Below, in pieces: positions 1-9,117 of a stretch of DNA of 64,000 nucleotides. The DNA lies in the NCBI RefSeq assembly GCF_033971885.1, contig NZ_JALBUS010000005.1:1-64000 (forward strand). Reading direction: 5' to 3'. Each line of letters starts with the position of its first letter. The first letter of the stretch is position 1. The notes beneath the pieces are model-generated. The model did not search any database and was not told the DNA's origin. It saw nothing but the letters and a program-made list of their open reading frames with translations. Made by a program: the position numbers and the translations under genes. This stretch comes from Absicoccus intestinalis. Its GTDB lineage: Bacteria > Bacillota_I > Bacilli_A > Erysipelotrichales > Erysipelotrichaceae.

Positions 1-2133
1 ATGTATATGTCCAGTCCCCAGCTATTTCTTTGGATTGCACATCTTCTCCGTTAGCCATCAAAGTAACGGTGATCTTATCTGGACGTTTGCCATCCTGGTT
101 GTCGTTATCTTTCCAGGTCTTTGTTCCGCTGATATCTACCGTTTCCGTCTTATGCGTATTTGTGATAGTAAATCCATCTGTCGCATTGCCACTAATGGAA
201 GCATCGTACCCATCTACTTTGTCTTCTTGTACAGTATAGGTAATGGCTTTACCACTCTTTTTACTATCAAGATCAGTAAAGGATCCATTCCAATTATTGT
301 CTGCATTCAATTCAACTGTCTTGTTCGTATCTTCACCATCCGCAAATAGATGGACAGTAACGCTATCCGGGCGTTTACCATCTTTGTTGTTGGAATCGTC
401 CCATTCTTTCTTGACAGATACACTTGTTTTTGTCTTCGGCCGATTGGTTGGAGACACTAAATGGTGATTATGATAATGCCATTCACCGCCTTTGGAATTA
501 TACGAATTGGCAACCAAGATTCCTGCACAAGTTTTATCTTTTGTTATGGTTGCATTTGGAAAAATGAATACACCGGCTGTACTATTACTACTACCAATTT
601 TAACAGATGTTGCATTTGGTCCATAGAAAATGACTGAATTGATGATACCATCTGCACTAGGGTTTGTATCCGCAACATAATTGGCCATTTGAACCCCGTT
701 GATTTGATAATCGTCTATTTCTAAAGACATACTTGTACAATAAATGATGATATTTTGATCTGCATTCTTTTTGATATTGAATCCTTGATTTCCATTTCTA
801 GAAAAGGAAGAATCATCAAATTGAAGTACATAGGTACCAGGACCTTTATTTGTGATATCAACGGCAACACCGTCATTACCAACCGTTTCCTTGATGGTTG
901 GAATATTGGATGGTAGTGTGCTACTTACATTACTGCCTATGGCATTAATGATACCGCCTACATCCATTGGCTGATGAACGATTTCTGTTTTTGGATCCAG
1001 ATGATCTTTCGCAAAAATATCGTTATTTTTTTCATAACTTGCCCATGCATCATCCCCTAAATAAATATGATCTGGTGGCAGTTTGAAACGCAATGGTGTT
1101 CCAGAAACAATACGACCGATGTAATCATCCCCACCCGCATTGGCATAGTTAGCAGATGCACCTGATCAAGCGCATTCGATGCATAACTTCCTACCATTAG
1201 GTTTGTTTCCGTATCACCATCTTGAGAATAAGTATTGGCAATCACACCATAATTGTTTCCTGCTCCCAATACGGTTTCTAAGTTAAACCCATTGGCAGCA
1301 ACCGGATCTAAGGTTTCTCCAGTTTTTGTGACGGCAACCACGCTAAAGCTGTTCAAGCTAAACGTTAAAGCCTCATTACCAATCGAGGCATTTGCGGCAA
1401 CATTTTCTACCTGTACATCATGCGCACTAATTGCCGTTGCCTGTGCTGTCGAATCCACACTTTCCTTTACCGATGGGGTCAATGGCAAATGTTTTACTTG
1501 GACATCCGCATCATCTTTCGCTTTGATTGCATCAGCCAATTGTGCATTCTTAAAAGATACATTGATCGTTACCGCTCCATCGGCAGGCTGAACTTCCACT
1601 CTTTTCTTATTTTCATCCTCATGATAGAAAGCGATATCATACAATAACGTATTTTTCTCTGAATGTTCTTTTTCTGCATTCGCATTCAATGCATCCATAT
1701 ACGCTTGATAATTATAACCATTTGAATGGTTGGTTACCGGGGTAACGACAAACTCTGCATCATCAGGAATAGCCGATGCATCCGATAACGTAGCCGTTAC
1801 TTTCACCGCACCATCTTCATAATCATACGTTGTCTTTGTATCGGCTTGTTCTTTGTCTTCGGTTTCCGTATCGGTTGTATCCGCTTTTTCGGTTTCCTCT
1901 GTTTCTGCAGTCTTACTTGCATTACTTGTTTCACTCGATGCATTTTCATCACCCGCATCCGTTGTGGCCGTGGTCTGCTCATTTGCAGCATCTTCACCCG
2001 TATTTTCAGTCGTCAAATCAATGGGTGTCGAATCTTGGGCAATGGCAGAAACTTGCATATTGCCAAACACCATACCAAAACAAAGGGTAATACTCGCAAA
2101 TCGTCGTACCATATCTTGCCATCTTGTTTTCAT
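1..2133 (-). pseudogene. Large Cna-B repeat surface protein, frameshifted, 3' end outside window
   Basis: The gene starts at 2133 (MKTRWQDMVRR...) behind a strong AAGGAG site and opens with a signal peptide (about residues 1-33), followed by a Thr/Glu/Asp-rich linker and a domain rich in N-N-Y-G motifs. Near 1165 the frame changes. The upstream frame runs on to a stop at 1057, while the homologous continuation (SGASANYANAGGDDYIG, then a 'choice-of-anchor A'-like region with LPPDHIYLGDDAW) reads in another frame without a stop to base 1. It includes two Cna-B-type modules with W-x-D-(N/S)-N-x-x-(D/Q)-G-K-R-P-D motifs (about 430-170 and 160-1). Known family role: cell-wall adhesin or pilus-like stalk in Gram-positive bacteria; any sortase signal lies outside the window. 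One lost base near 1165 explains the shift. No simple-sequence repeat is present to suggest phase variation, so this is decay or a sequencing error. Confidence 0.8.
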
Positions 2134-2204
2134 GATTTTCTCCTTTTTCTCTCTCAAAATAAACAAATTGAATTAAACATTTAATTTATTTATTGTATAC
2201 AATC

Positions 2205-2232
2205 ATTTTACCATTATCTAATAAAATGTTAA
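2205..2232 (-). promoter_or_regulatory. Putative sigma-A promoter of the surface protein gene
   Basis: Reading on the minus strand, TTAACA (2232-2227), a 16-base spacer and TAAAAT (2210-2205) lie about 70 bases upstream of the start at 2133. The match to consensus is good but the site is predicted by eye only. Confidence 0.45.
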
Positions 2233-2627
2233 TTATGTTTTTCATTTAATCACAGTGAATATATGATACACATAAAAAATATTGTTTTCTTAATAAAGAA
2301 TAGAGCAAAAAAAAGAAGGAAAGGAACATCCTGAGATTCCAGCAACAAATCACTATATGCCATTCTTCAAATAACCAAGAAAAAAATATCATTAAGGCAT
2401 CTCACCAACATCTTTTCTTAATTTTTTCTCAAATGGTTTCGGCAAAATTCATTTGGTGCTCGTGTTGTGCCATACAGATAGGCTCAAGACAAGAGTTTGC
2501 TGGTAGCATCCTCAATTTTCTAAGCGATCATCCCCAAAAATAAGTTTGGCCATCCTTACACGATTGGTATGATCTTGTAGAAGATTACCCATTTTTTTCT
2601 ATTTTTCATTTTTTCCTCTAGGATCCA
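2233..2627. other. Non-coding gap, nothing recognisable
   Basis: This A+T-rich stretch lies between the surface protein promoter and the end of the NAD kinase gene. I see no convincing ORF on either strand, no clear terminator and no RNA motif. It may hold unrecognisable gene remnants, given the decay next to it. Confidence 0.4.
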
Positions 2628-3401
2628 TCAAGACAGACGTGCCAATCTTTCAAAATATGAAATCTTGCGACCTCTTAAAATACGCAAGATCTTTTCTTTT
2701 GACTCCTGAATCTTGATTTCCTTACATTCGGAAAGTTGTGCCACATGTACATCGGCACCAATGATTGCCCCTTCAAAATTGTCGGAATCAAGACGTATCT
2801 TGGTATTGTCCACAATCACAAACGGCGCCCCCAATGAGCGAAACTGACTATGGTGAATACCTGCCATTTCGGTAATCTCAAAAAGGGGCAATCCCTTCTG
2901 TAATACCGCTCCACCCAATGAACGATTAAAAGCTGTACTCCCAAGCTGGGTACAGACACATAATCCGGTTCCACGAAATTGTTCAAAAGATACATTATCC
3001 AGATACAAGTTCAAATTCTGGGTTCGCATAGGATTTTCAATACGGATTTCATTGACCGCATAAAATGTTTGTACTCCCACTTGTGCTTCCAAAATGGGAT
3101 ACTCTTCTACAGGTAGATTACCTGGAATGATATCCGTAAGAAATTCACTAATTTCGGTATCACGATAATCCATATAAAAGCCAAGTGTACCTGAGTGTAT
3201 GCCAATAAATACCGTTTCTTTCAGAATATCCATATATTGATGCACAGCGAATAGAAAGGTTCCATCTCCACCAATGACAATGACGCCATCTGGATGTTTA
3301 TTTTCTTCCCTAAATCCACAAGTCAATAGGGCATTGCGCACACCTTCTGCCAATTTTTATGATCGTGCATCGGGCCTTGTAACAATTGAAAATGTCCTCA
3401 T
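2628..3401 (-). pseudogene. nadK: NAD kinase with in-frame stop at codon 15
   Basis: NAD kinase phosphorylates NAD to NADP. The GGDGTFLFAVHQY motif (phosphate-binding GGDG), HSGTLGFYMDYR and GSTAFNRSLGGAVLQ are typical of the short (about 255-265 aa) Firmicutes enzyme. The natural start is ATG at 3401: an AAGGAG site sits 6 bases upstream and the first 14 codons (MRTFSIVTRPDARS) fit the family. The next codon is TAA (3359-3357), after which the same frame continues as KLAEGVRNALL... to 2628. A TTG at 3353 allows a 241-residue ORF, but it has no ribosome site. The lesion is a single substitution (for example AAA or GAA to TAA). Because NAD kinase is normally essential, either a second copy exists, restart at TTG supplies enough enzyme, or the base is miscalled. 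Confidence 0.8.
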
Positions 3402-3477
3402 CGAAGTTCTCCTTTATAAAAAGAGCCGATCGTTTATATATACCAACGACCGGCAAAACAGGATTTCATCTACTGGC

Positions 3478-4008
3478 TCAGCAATATTGTACGTATACTT
3501 CATCCATATCGATCTGCGCACTATTGATGTACTTCTGATTTGTGAATTCACGAATACCTTCTGGCCCCATTTCTCTACCAAATCCGGAAGTCTTCACCCC
3601 ACCAAATGGAATGGCTGGACTAGCCATGGTTGGCTGATGGATTGATACAGCACCCGATTCCATCCAGAAGCTACCCAGGCAGCATGTACTGGATCTTCGC
3701 TATAGACCGAACTGCCCAAACCAAAATCCGTTCCATTGGCAAGCTTGATGACCTCTTCTTCGGTCTCATAGGAGAAGAGCATCAAAACCGGTCCAAAGAT
3801 TTCTTCATGGAAGATTGGATTGTCTGGTGTCACCCCAGTCAAAATGGTTGGTTGTACAAATGCGGAATCTTGTGGTACTTTCGGTCCGACTTCGGTAGCG
3901 GTTGCCCCGTTTGCCACGGCTTTTGCGATTTGGCAAGCTTGCTCTCTAATTCCTCTTGAATTCTTTCGTAACTTCTTGTGTATAAGGGTTTGTTGTTTTG
4001 TAAGCCAT
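3478..4008 (-). pseudogene. Aldehyde dehydrogenase remnant with large internal deletion
   Basis: The N-terminus (MAYKTTNPYTQEVTKEF, start 4008 behind GAGGAAA) belongs to an NAD(P)-dependent aldehyde dehydrogenase of the succinate-semialdehyde type. After 17 codons the sequence jumps, with a stop in the original frame, into the C-terminal third (ANGATATEVGPKVPQDSAFV, FHEEIFGPVLMLF). A further one-base shift near 3655 moves to MESGAVSIHQPTMASPAIPF and the C-terminal end. About 300 residues are missing, including the catalytic Cys and Glu region, so no activity is possible. It lies in the same orientation as the neighbouring broken SDR and flavodoxin genes. Confidence 0.85.
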
Positions 4009-4122
4009 TTTCTTTTCCTCGCTTTCTTTTGTGTTTAAATAGCGTTTTTACATCATTATTGTAGATAATGGAACTTTGATAAAGAACATCTTCATATACC
4101 AATTGACAATCACTTTATGCCA

Positions 4123-4362
4123 TCAAAGCATGTGATGCTTTTTCATCCGTTCTTCAAATATATCGTTTCCGATCTTTCGCATCTGGTCTTTGGCTTCATT
4201 CGATATCTGCTCCTTTTCAAATTCTGCATAGATATCCGGAAATTCCCTTTCGATCCAACGACAAGTATTCCCTGTCGCATGAGACCGAACAAACAATGAA
4301 ATCTTTTTTATGTACTCTGGATCGACCAGTTCCAAGATCTTTTTGTCTGCGCTTGTTGACAT
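4123..4362 (-). CDS. Small hypothetical protein, 79 aa
   Basis: The start at 4362 is chosen for the AGGAGG site 6-8 bases upstream. The product is highly charged and helical (SADKKILELVDPEYIKKISL at the N-terminus, IGNDIFEERMKKHHML at the end), with one Cys and no signal peptide or membrane segment. It follows the broken SDR gene by 10 bases, so the two were probably co-transcribed. I do not recognise the family. It may be intact, or the product of an internal deletion like its neighbours. Confidence 0.5.
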   Translation of the reverse strand: MSTSADKKILELVDPEYIKKISLFVRSHATGNTCRWIEREFPDIYAEFEKEQISNEAKDQMRKIGNDIFEERMKKHHML

Positions 4363-4372
4363 TGTGTTCCTC

Positions 4373-5007
4373 CTACTTGTTGGCACTGCCACGAAGCTGC
4401 ATACCGTATACATTATTCATCAACATCTTCTTTGGCATCATTGGTGAAAGTGGCATGAAGATCTTTTGTGCACCAACTAGACTAGCAGTCACATTCAATT
4501 CGCCTTTTTCCATGCCTTCATAACCCGCTTTGGCGACTGGCATCAATGTTGTTACGGTGACACCCGTATCTTTCAATTCACACCATAACGCATTGGAAAA
4601 GATGGTCATGTAAGCTTTTGTCGCATAATAGACAGCCTGTAATGGTCCAGGCATCACGGCTGCGGTTGAGCTGACATTCAAAACCTTGCTACTCCCTCGT
4701 TGGATCATATCTTTAAGGAACAACTTCAAGATACGAGTTGGTGTTTCGACATTGACCGCAATCTCCGGAATCCAATCCTTTTTCTGGCAGGTATCATAAA
4801 TGATCTGTGCTGCTTCGGGTTTGGATAGATCTACCACAATCGTGTGGATCTCTACATGATATTTGGCTGTCGCTTCCTTCGCTTGCGCATCCAATTTGTT
4901 CTGGCTTCGACCGACAAGGATCATGTCTCCCCTTTTTGTCCGTGAATATTTACAAAGCAAGTTCCAAGTCCGCCATACGATCCGGTAATCAATGCTACAT
5001 TTTTCAT
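4373..5007 (-). pseudogene. Short-chain dehydrogenase/reductase, frameshifted and internally deleted
   Basis: The true N-terminus begins at 5007 (MKNVALITGSYGGLGTCFVN) with the Rossmann TGxxxGxG-type motif. At the CCCC run at 4929-4932 (GGGG on the coding strand) one G appears lost, so this frame ends in TGA, while the body (MILVGRSQNKLDAQAKEATA...) continues in the next frame. The body keeps the YYATK catalytic Tyr/Lys motif and VLNVSSTAA, but lacks the NNAG segment (DWIPEIAVNVETPTR is a fused junction) and about 25 residues after VTTLMP. With a frameshift and two deletions it is almost certainly non-functional. Confidence 0.8.
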
Positions 5008-5334
5008 TTGTGTTCTGCTTTATGAGAGGAAAGAAATCATACATTTCTTTCCTGTCCTCTTTACAGGGATAAGAATACAAAAGAAAAGACCACAAATGAA
5101 CATCATAAGATTCCATCTTTCTATCACTTTGTGCCAAACAATAAAAGCCCTTTGCAGGGCATATCCCACAAAAGGCAACTCTGATTCAATCATCAACTGG
5201 TTTTTCGTAGAACTGAACCATTTCTTTTTTTCAGTAAATTATGGAAAGAACAAATACCCGAATCACTCCTCCATATTTAAACCTATTCAACAATGCATTC
5301 GCTATCAATCTTTTTGACACAAATGGTAGACCGC
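5008..5334. other. Non-coding gap between two remnants
   Basis: About 330 bases separate the SDR remnant from the NTF2-like remnant. Short ORFs occur on both strands but none matches a family I know and none has a ribosome site. It is probably eroded coding DNA. Confidence 0.35.
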
Positions 5335-5679
5335 TTATTCCCCTTCCCCATAGGTTTCAGATTTTGACCACATTATATTTGCCTGTCGCTTAACGATCAA
5401 CCACTTTTCATCCACTTTTTCATATTGATCCTGATATACGATTCCACTCGTTGTCAGGATATCAATGCCTTGTTCATTGTTGCCAACACATACAGTTACA
5501 ACATAAACCGTTCCGGTGGCATGGGTGGCATATAACCTTGATCCACCACATCTTGAAACGATCCTATATAGGGTTGAATGGTATCTCTGTTTGCCAAATT
5601 CGCATTCGTTTCTTTGGCAACCTTTTCAGCCATTTGCTGCGTATGACCATGAATAATAAACAACCAAAACTTGACGCAT
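5335..5679 (-). pseudogene. Fused remnants: flavodoxin N-terminus and NTF2-like C-terminus
   Basis: From the ATG at 5679 (AAAGGAA site) the sequence reads MRQVLVVYYSWSY, a flavodoxin FMN-binding start. A one-base loss then shifts to TQQMAEKVAKETNANLANRD and IQPYIGSFQDVVDQGYMPP, typical of Firmicutes flavodoxins. After about 55 residues it runs, in a different frame near 5525, into GTVYVVTVCVGNNEQGIDIL and QDQYEKVDEKWLIVKRQ, the C-terminal end of an NTF2/SnoaL-like protein, with its stop at 5335. Two genes have therefore been joined by a deletion that removed most of both. Confidence 0.75.
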
Positions 5680-5746
5680 TTTTTTCCTTTCGCAATCATT
5701 TTTTTACTGATTCCATGGATTTAAGATAGCTTCTTCTGCCCTTCGT

Positions 5747-6718
5747 CTATTTTAAATATTGATGCAAGAAAGCTTCTATTTTATCAAAGGGAATCACATC
5801 CAAATTGTCATACAAATCCGTATGTACAGCATTGGGAATGATCACCAATTCCTTATTGTCACCTTTCAATTTTTTGAACGCATCTCTTGAAAAGTAACAA
5901 GAATGCGCTTTTTCGCCATGAATAACCATTACCGCATTGCGAATCTCACTTGCATAACAATGAATAGGCATATTCAAGAAAGACAAAGAAGATGTTACAT
6001 TCCATCCACCATTGGAATTCAAAGAACGAGGATGATAGGCACGATGTTTATAATATGCCACATAATCTTTCACAAAGAATGGTGCATCTTCATCCGCTTC
6101 TTCCGGTAAGCCACCAGCCAATGCATACGTGCCTGTCTTATAGTCTATGGTACGTTGGGCATTCAATTGTTCTCTTAAAGCATAGCGATCTTCTTCGCTC
6201 ATCGCATCAAAATAACCATTGGCCGTCACCCGGCTCATATCATACATCGTCGAAGTAATGGTCGCTTTGATTCGTGTATCCATAGCAGCGACATTCAAGG
6301 CCATACCGCCCCAACCACAAATACCAATGATACCAATCTTTTCTGGATCGACATTATCTTGTACCGATAAGAAATCAACAGCCGCACTAAAGTCTTCCGT
6401 ATTGATATCTGGTGAAGCAACATAACGAGGTTGTCCACCACTTTCACCCGTATAAGAAGGATCAAAAGCAATCGTTAAGAAACCGCGTTCGGCCATAATT
6501 TGGGCATACAAACCAGAAGCTTGTTCTTTGACAGCGCCAAAAGGACCGGCAACCGCTAATGCCGCAAAGGGTTCCTTTCCTTCTTTAGGAATGTACATAT
6601 CAGCAGCTAAAGTAATGCCATATCGATTATGAAATGTGATCTTTTTATGATCGACTTTATCACTTTTTGGAAAGGTTTTATCCCATTCTTCAGTTAACTT
6701 CAATTTTTCGTTTTCCAT
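5747..6718 (-). CDS. Alpha/beta hydrolase, 323 aa
   Basis: A full-length single-domain hydrolase related to dienelactone-hydrolase or YcjY-like proteins. Visible features are the strand after RYGITLAADMYIP, the region YTGESGGQPRYVASPDINTE, the nucleophile-elbow segment IGICGWGGMALN, the acid region VIHGEKAHS and the likely catalytic His in NAVHTDLYD. The elbow has Cys-Gly-Trp in place of a standard Gly-x-Ser-x-Gly, a form I associate with this subfamily, so the nucleophile is uncertain. The substrate is unknown. It lies 8 bases after the cupin gene and ends a four-gene run (7842 to 5747) opposite a TetR regulator, suggesting control by that regulator. Confidence 0.8.
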   Translation of the reverse strand: MENEKLKLTEEWDKTFPKSDKVDHKKITFHNRYGITLAADMYIPKEGKEPFAALAVAGPFGAVKEQASGLYAQIMAERGFLTIAFDPSYTGESGGQPRYVASPDINTEDFSAAVDFLSVQDNVDPEKIGIIGICGWGGMALNVAAMDTRIKATITSTMYDMSRVTANGYFDAMSEEDRYALREQLNAQRTIDYKTGTYALAGGLPEEADEDAPFFVKDYVAYYKHRAYHPRSLNSNGGWNVTSSLSFLNMPIHCYASEIRNAVMVIHGEKAHSCYFSRDAFKKLKGDNKELVIIPNAVHTDLYDNLDVIPFDKIEAFLHQYLK

Positions 6719-6726
6719 GTTTCCTC

Positions 6727-7161
6727 CTAAAGTGCTTCATAAGCATCGGCATCGACAGGTTCTAACCATTCATTCGAAGTATTTTCACCCGGTACTTCCA
6801 AAGAAATATGAGAGAACCAACTATCTTTTTTTGCTCCATGCCAATGTTTCGTTTCCGCTGGAATCACAACAACCGTTCCTGGTGTTAATGATTGAGCAGG
6901 CTTGCCTTCTTCTTGGTACCAACCTTCACCAGCTGTACAAATTAAAATTTGTCCACCACCTTTCGAAGCATGATGAATATGCCAATGATTTCGACATCCG
7001 GGTTCAAATGTGACATTTGCCAAAAATAAAGGCGATGTCTTTGGATCCACCAATACATTCAAGAATGAATTTCCGACAAAATATTGTGCAAATCCATCAT
7101 TAGGTTCACCCGTTCCAAACATATTCATCTTTTCAAATTCTTCTTTGTTTAAAGTTTTCAT
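6727..7161 (-). CDS. Cupin-domain protein, 144 aa
   Basis: A single cupin barrel of normal length. The metal-binding first motif is visible as HWHIHHASKGGGQILICTAGEG and the second as PGTVVVIPAETKHWHGAKKD; the His residues and Glu imply a bound divalent metal. Proteins of this type sit beside carboxymuconolactone decarboxylase-like genes in many Firmicutes and Bacteroidota, and the reaction is usually unassigned. Its start overlaps the stop of the upstream gene by 4 bases, so it is translationally coupled. It is probably cytosolic. Confidence 0.85.
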   Translation of the reverse strand: MKTLNKEEFEKMNMFGTGEPNDGFAQYFVGNSFLNVLVDPKTSPLFLANVTFEPGCRNHWHIHHASKGGGQILICTAGEGWYQEEGKPAQSLTPGTVVVIPAETKHWHGAKKDSWFSHISLEVPGENTSNEWLEPVDADAYEAL

Positions 7162-7526
7162 TTTGTTTCCTCCATTTTAATTTTTAAACTCACTTTATTC
7201 GGTAAAGCTTTTACCTTTTCTAATGCATCTTCTTCTAAATGACCAATGATCATCATATTTCGATACGAAGAAGATATTTCTTGTCCACCATACAATATCG
7301 CAAACCATCCATCACAAAGACTAATATCGCCATTGTGCCAACCATCTTGGGTTTCTAAAGGATCATAGATACCATTGGCTGCCATACAACAATAATCCAT
7401 GCCCGAATCTGCTCCACTCAGACATAAGGGCAATCGCTTTTTAAAATCCTTTGCAGCCAATGTATCATTTAAACGAGCATATAATATCGTATCGCCTATA
7501 TGAATAGATATCCGATTATTCTCCAT
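7158..7526 (-). CDS. Cyclophilin-like fold protein, 122 aa
   Basis: Small protein of the cyclophilin-like family found beside redox and hydrolase genes. Family-typical parts are the N-terminal strand ISIHIGDTILYARLNDTLAA, the LPL segment, the G-W-H-N-G-D-I motif and DGWFAILYGGQEISSSYR. It lacks the catalytic Arg pattern of true peptidyl-prolyl isomerases, so enzymatic function is unknown. It overlaps the preceding gene by 11 bases and the following cupin by 4, giving a compact operon. Confidence 0.75.
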   Translation of the reverse strand: MENNRISIHIGDTILYARLNDTLAAKDFKKRLPLCLSGADSGMDYCCMAANGIYDPLETQDGWHNGDISLCDGWFAILYGGQEISSSYRNMMIIGHLEEDALEKVKALPNKVSLKIKMEETK

Positions 7527-7842
7527 ATACTTCTTTCGCTAAATGGAATACTGCCCATGCTTTTGGCCAACCAGCATAGAAAGCCACATGGGTGATGATT
7601 GCCACCATTTCCTTTTGAGACACACCCTGTTTTTTCGCATTCTCAATATGATATTTCAAAGAATCATCCGTGATTCCCTGTGCCATCAAAGCAACCACAG
7701 TAATGATGCATCGTGTTTTTATATCGATATCTGGATCGTTCCAATTTTCACCAAATAATACATCATCATTAAAATGCGCAAACGCAGGCGCAAATTCACC
7801 CAACGCTTTTCTACCAGCAGTTTGTACAATTTTTTCTGCCAT
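7516..7842 (-). CDS. Carboxymuconolactone decarboxylase family protein, 108 aa
   Basis: Start 7842 is chosen because GGAGG lies 8 bases upstream; a longer reading to 7887 has no such site. The AhpD/CMD fold is visible in KTRCIITVVALMAQGITDDS, LKYHIENAKKQGVSQKEMV and THVAFYAGWPKAWAVFHLAK. The redox CxxC of AhpD is absent (His in HIENAKKQG sits at the second position), so it is a CMD-type rather than an alkylhydroperoxidase-type member. It is the first gene of the 7842-5747 operon. Confidence 0.85.
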   Translation of the reverse strand: MAEKIVQTAGRKALGEFAPAFAHFNDDVLFGENWNDPDIDIKTRCIITVVALMAQGITDDSLKYHIENAKKQGVSQKEMVAIITHVAFYAGWPKAWAVFHLAKEVYGE

Positions 7843-7892
7843 ATGGCCACCTCCTGTTTCTATCCATGTGTTGATTATTTCTTGCAAGGATA

Positions 7893-7920
7893 TTATTATT
7901 TATTTGATAGAAGAAAACAA
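7893..7920 (-). promoter_or_regulatory. Putative promoter of the CMD-cupin-hydrolase operon
   Basis: On the minus strand TTGTTT (7920-7915), 16 bases and TAATAA (7898-7893) precede the operon start at 7842. The neighbouring 7950-7969 stretch has an imperfect dyad (CCACACATT / AATGTGG) near the divergent TetR start, a candidate operator. Both were identified by eye. Confidence 0.35.
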
Positions 7921-7985
7921 TCTCCAGATTTTTGATCCTGGTGTTTATGCCACACATTCAATAATGTGGATAGAAAAGAGGTCCC

Positions 7986-8564
7986 ATGCCCCAAAGAAAA
8001 CCTGATCTTCGTGTCATAAAAACACGTAAAGCCATCAAAAATGCCTTTAAAGAAATGGTCATGGAAATGGATGCGTCCAAGATCACGGTGAAAGAATTAT
8101 CCGAACGAGCCCAAATTCATCGCAAAACCTTTTATCTTCATTACACGACCATTGAAGCTCTTTATGAAGATGTATTAAAAGAAGTTTCTGAAAGCTATTA
8201 TCAAGCCATTGATCAAATCGCTCCTGATGCTCCCTTTTTTGAAGTCAATCGTGTCTTTTTTACCTTTATGTCCAGACAAGAACCGTATGTAGAAAAAATG
8301 GTTTGTGACCCAAGCTATCGGGATTTTGCCGATAAACTCTTTCTCGCTACCCTTTCGCATAATCGCCATCGGTATAATCCGTATCAAAACTATTCACGAC
8401 CGGAACAAAATATCATCAATACCTTTTTAGCGTTGGGATCGGTCAATATTTATCGTCGCTGGGTCGCCGATAAAAAACAGGTTCCCTTAGAAAAGTTGAT
8501 TGACCTAACCAATGAACTATTCATGCATGGAGTCGCATCTATACGCAAGGAGGAAAACAAATGA
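7986..8564 (+). CDS. TetR/AcrR-family transcriptional regulator, 192 aa
   Basis: The N-terminal helix-turn-helix reads TRKAIKNAFKEMVMEMDASK, then ITVKELSERAQIHRKTFYLH YTTIEALYEDVL, the classic TetR DNA-binding domain (about residues 12-60), followed by an all-helical ligand domain. An AGAGGT ribosome site lies upstream. It is divergent from the CMD-cyclophilin-cupin-hydrolase operon and overlaps the downstream nitroreductase gene by 4 bases, so it probably controls both in response to an unknown small molecule. Confidence 0.85.
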   Translation: MPQRKPDLRVIKTRKAIKNAFKEMVMEMDASKITVKELSERAQIHRKTFYLHYTTIEALYEDVLKEVSESYYQAIDQIAPDAPFFEVNRVFFTFMSRQEPYVEKMVCDPSYRDFADKLFLATLSHNRHRYNPYQNYSRPEQNIINTFLALGSVNIYRRWVADKKQVPLEKLIDLTNELFMHGVASIRKEENK

Positions 8565-9076
8565 ATTTCGAAGATCTCTTATTCCAACGTCGCAGCATTC
8601 GCCAATATACACATGAATCCATTCCTAAAGAAAAACTACAAAAAATCTTGCAGGCCGGTTTATTAGCTCCATCCAGTCGAAATAAAAAACCTTGTCAATT
8701 TTATGTGATCCATAAGAAAGACATCTTAGAACAATTAGGTCAAATCAAACCATCAGGTGCTTTTATTGGTGATGCCAATGCCGCCATCATCGTAATGGTC
8801 GATACCTCCCTTTCTGATGTTTGGATCGAAGATTGTTCCATTGCGATGAGTTATATGCAGTTGATGGCTACCGCATTAGATATTGGTTCTTGTTGGGTTC
8901 AAATGCGCAAACGCAAAAACGAACATGGAAAAGACGCTGAAGAAGTGGTTAAAGAAATGATTGGTGTTCCCAATACCTATCATCTTGTCGGTATACTATC
9001 TTTGGGCATACCTGCACAAACGGTATCCCCACATACAGAGGCTGAATTGGATATTTCTAAAATCCATGAAATATAG
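8561..9076 (+). CDS. Nitroreductase-family protein, 171 aa
   Basis: FMN-dependent NAD(P)H oxidoreductase fold: RRSIRQYTHESIPKEKLQKI carries the FMN-phosphate Arg and Ser, then GLLAPSSRNKKPCQFYVI, and near the C-terminus HLVGILSLGIPAQ. The length is normal for the short subfamily. It starts within the stop of the TetR gene (ATGA), so expression is coupled to the regulator, suggesting a reductase for the inducing compound or a quinone or nitro substrate. The substrate is not deducible. Confidence 0.85.
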   Translation: MNFEDLLFQRRSIRQYTHESIPKEKLQKILQAGLLAPSSRNKKPCQFYVIHKKDILEQLGQIKPSGAFIGDANAAIIVMVDTSLSDVWIEDCSIAMSYMQLMATALDIGSCWVQMRKRKNEHGKDAEEVVKEMIGVPNTYHLVGILSLGIPAQTVSPHTEAELDISKIHEI

Positions 9077-9117
9077 TACATTATTATTGATATTATAAAA
9101 AAATCAGGAAAGAGAGA

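Noticed and set aside
1057..1170. Programmed frameshift or phase variation in the Cna-B surface protein.
   Set aside because: There is no slippery heptamer, homopolymer or simple repeat at the shift near 1165.
1830..2184. Several plus-strand ORFs opposite the surface protein signal and linker region.
   Set aside because: They mirror the low-complexity Glu/Thr linker, have no ribosome sites and no family resemblance.
4123..4362. Remnant of the adjacent aldehyde dehydrogenase or SDR.
   Set aside because: The frame is clean, has its own strong ribosome site and shows no similarity to either, so it is kept as a separate hypothetical gene.
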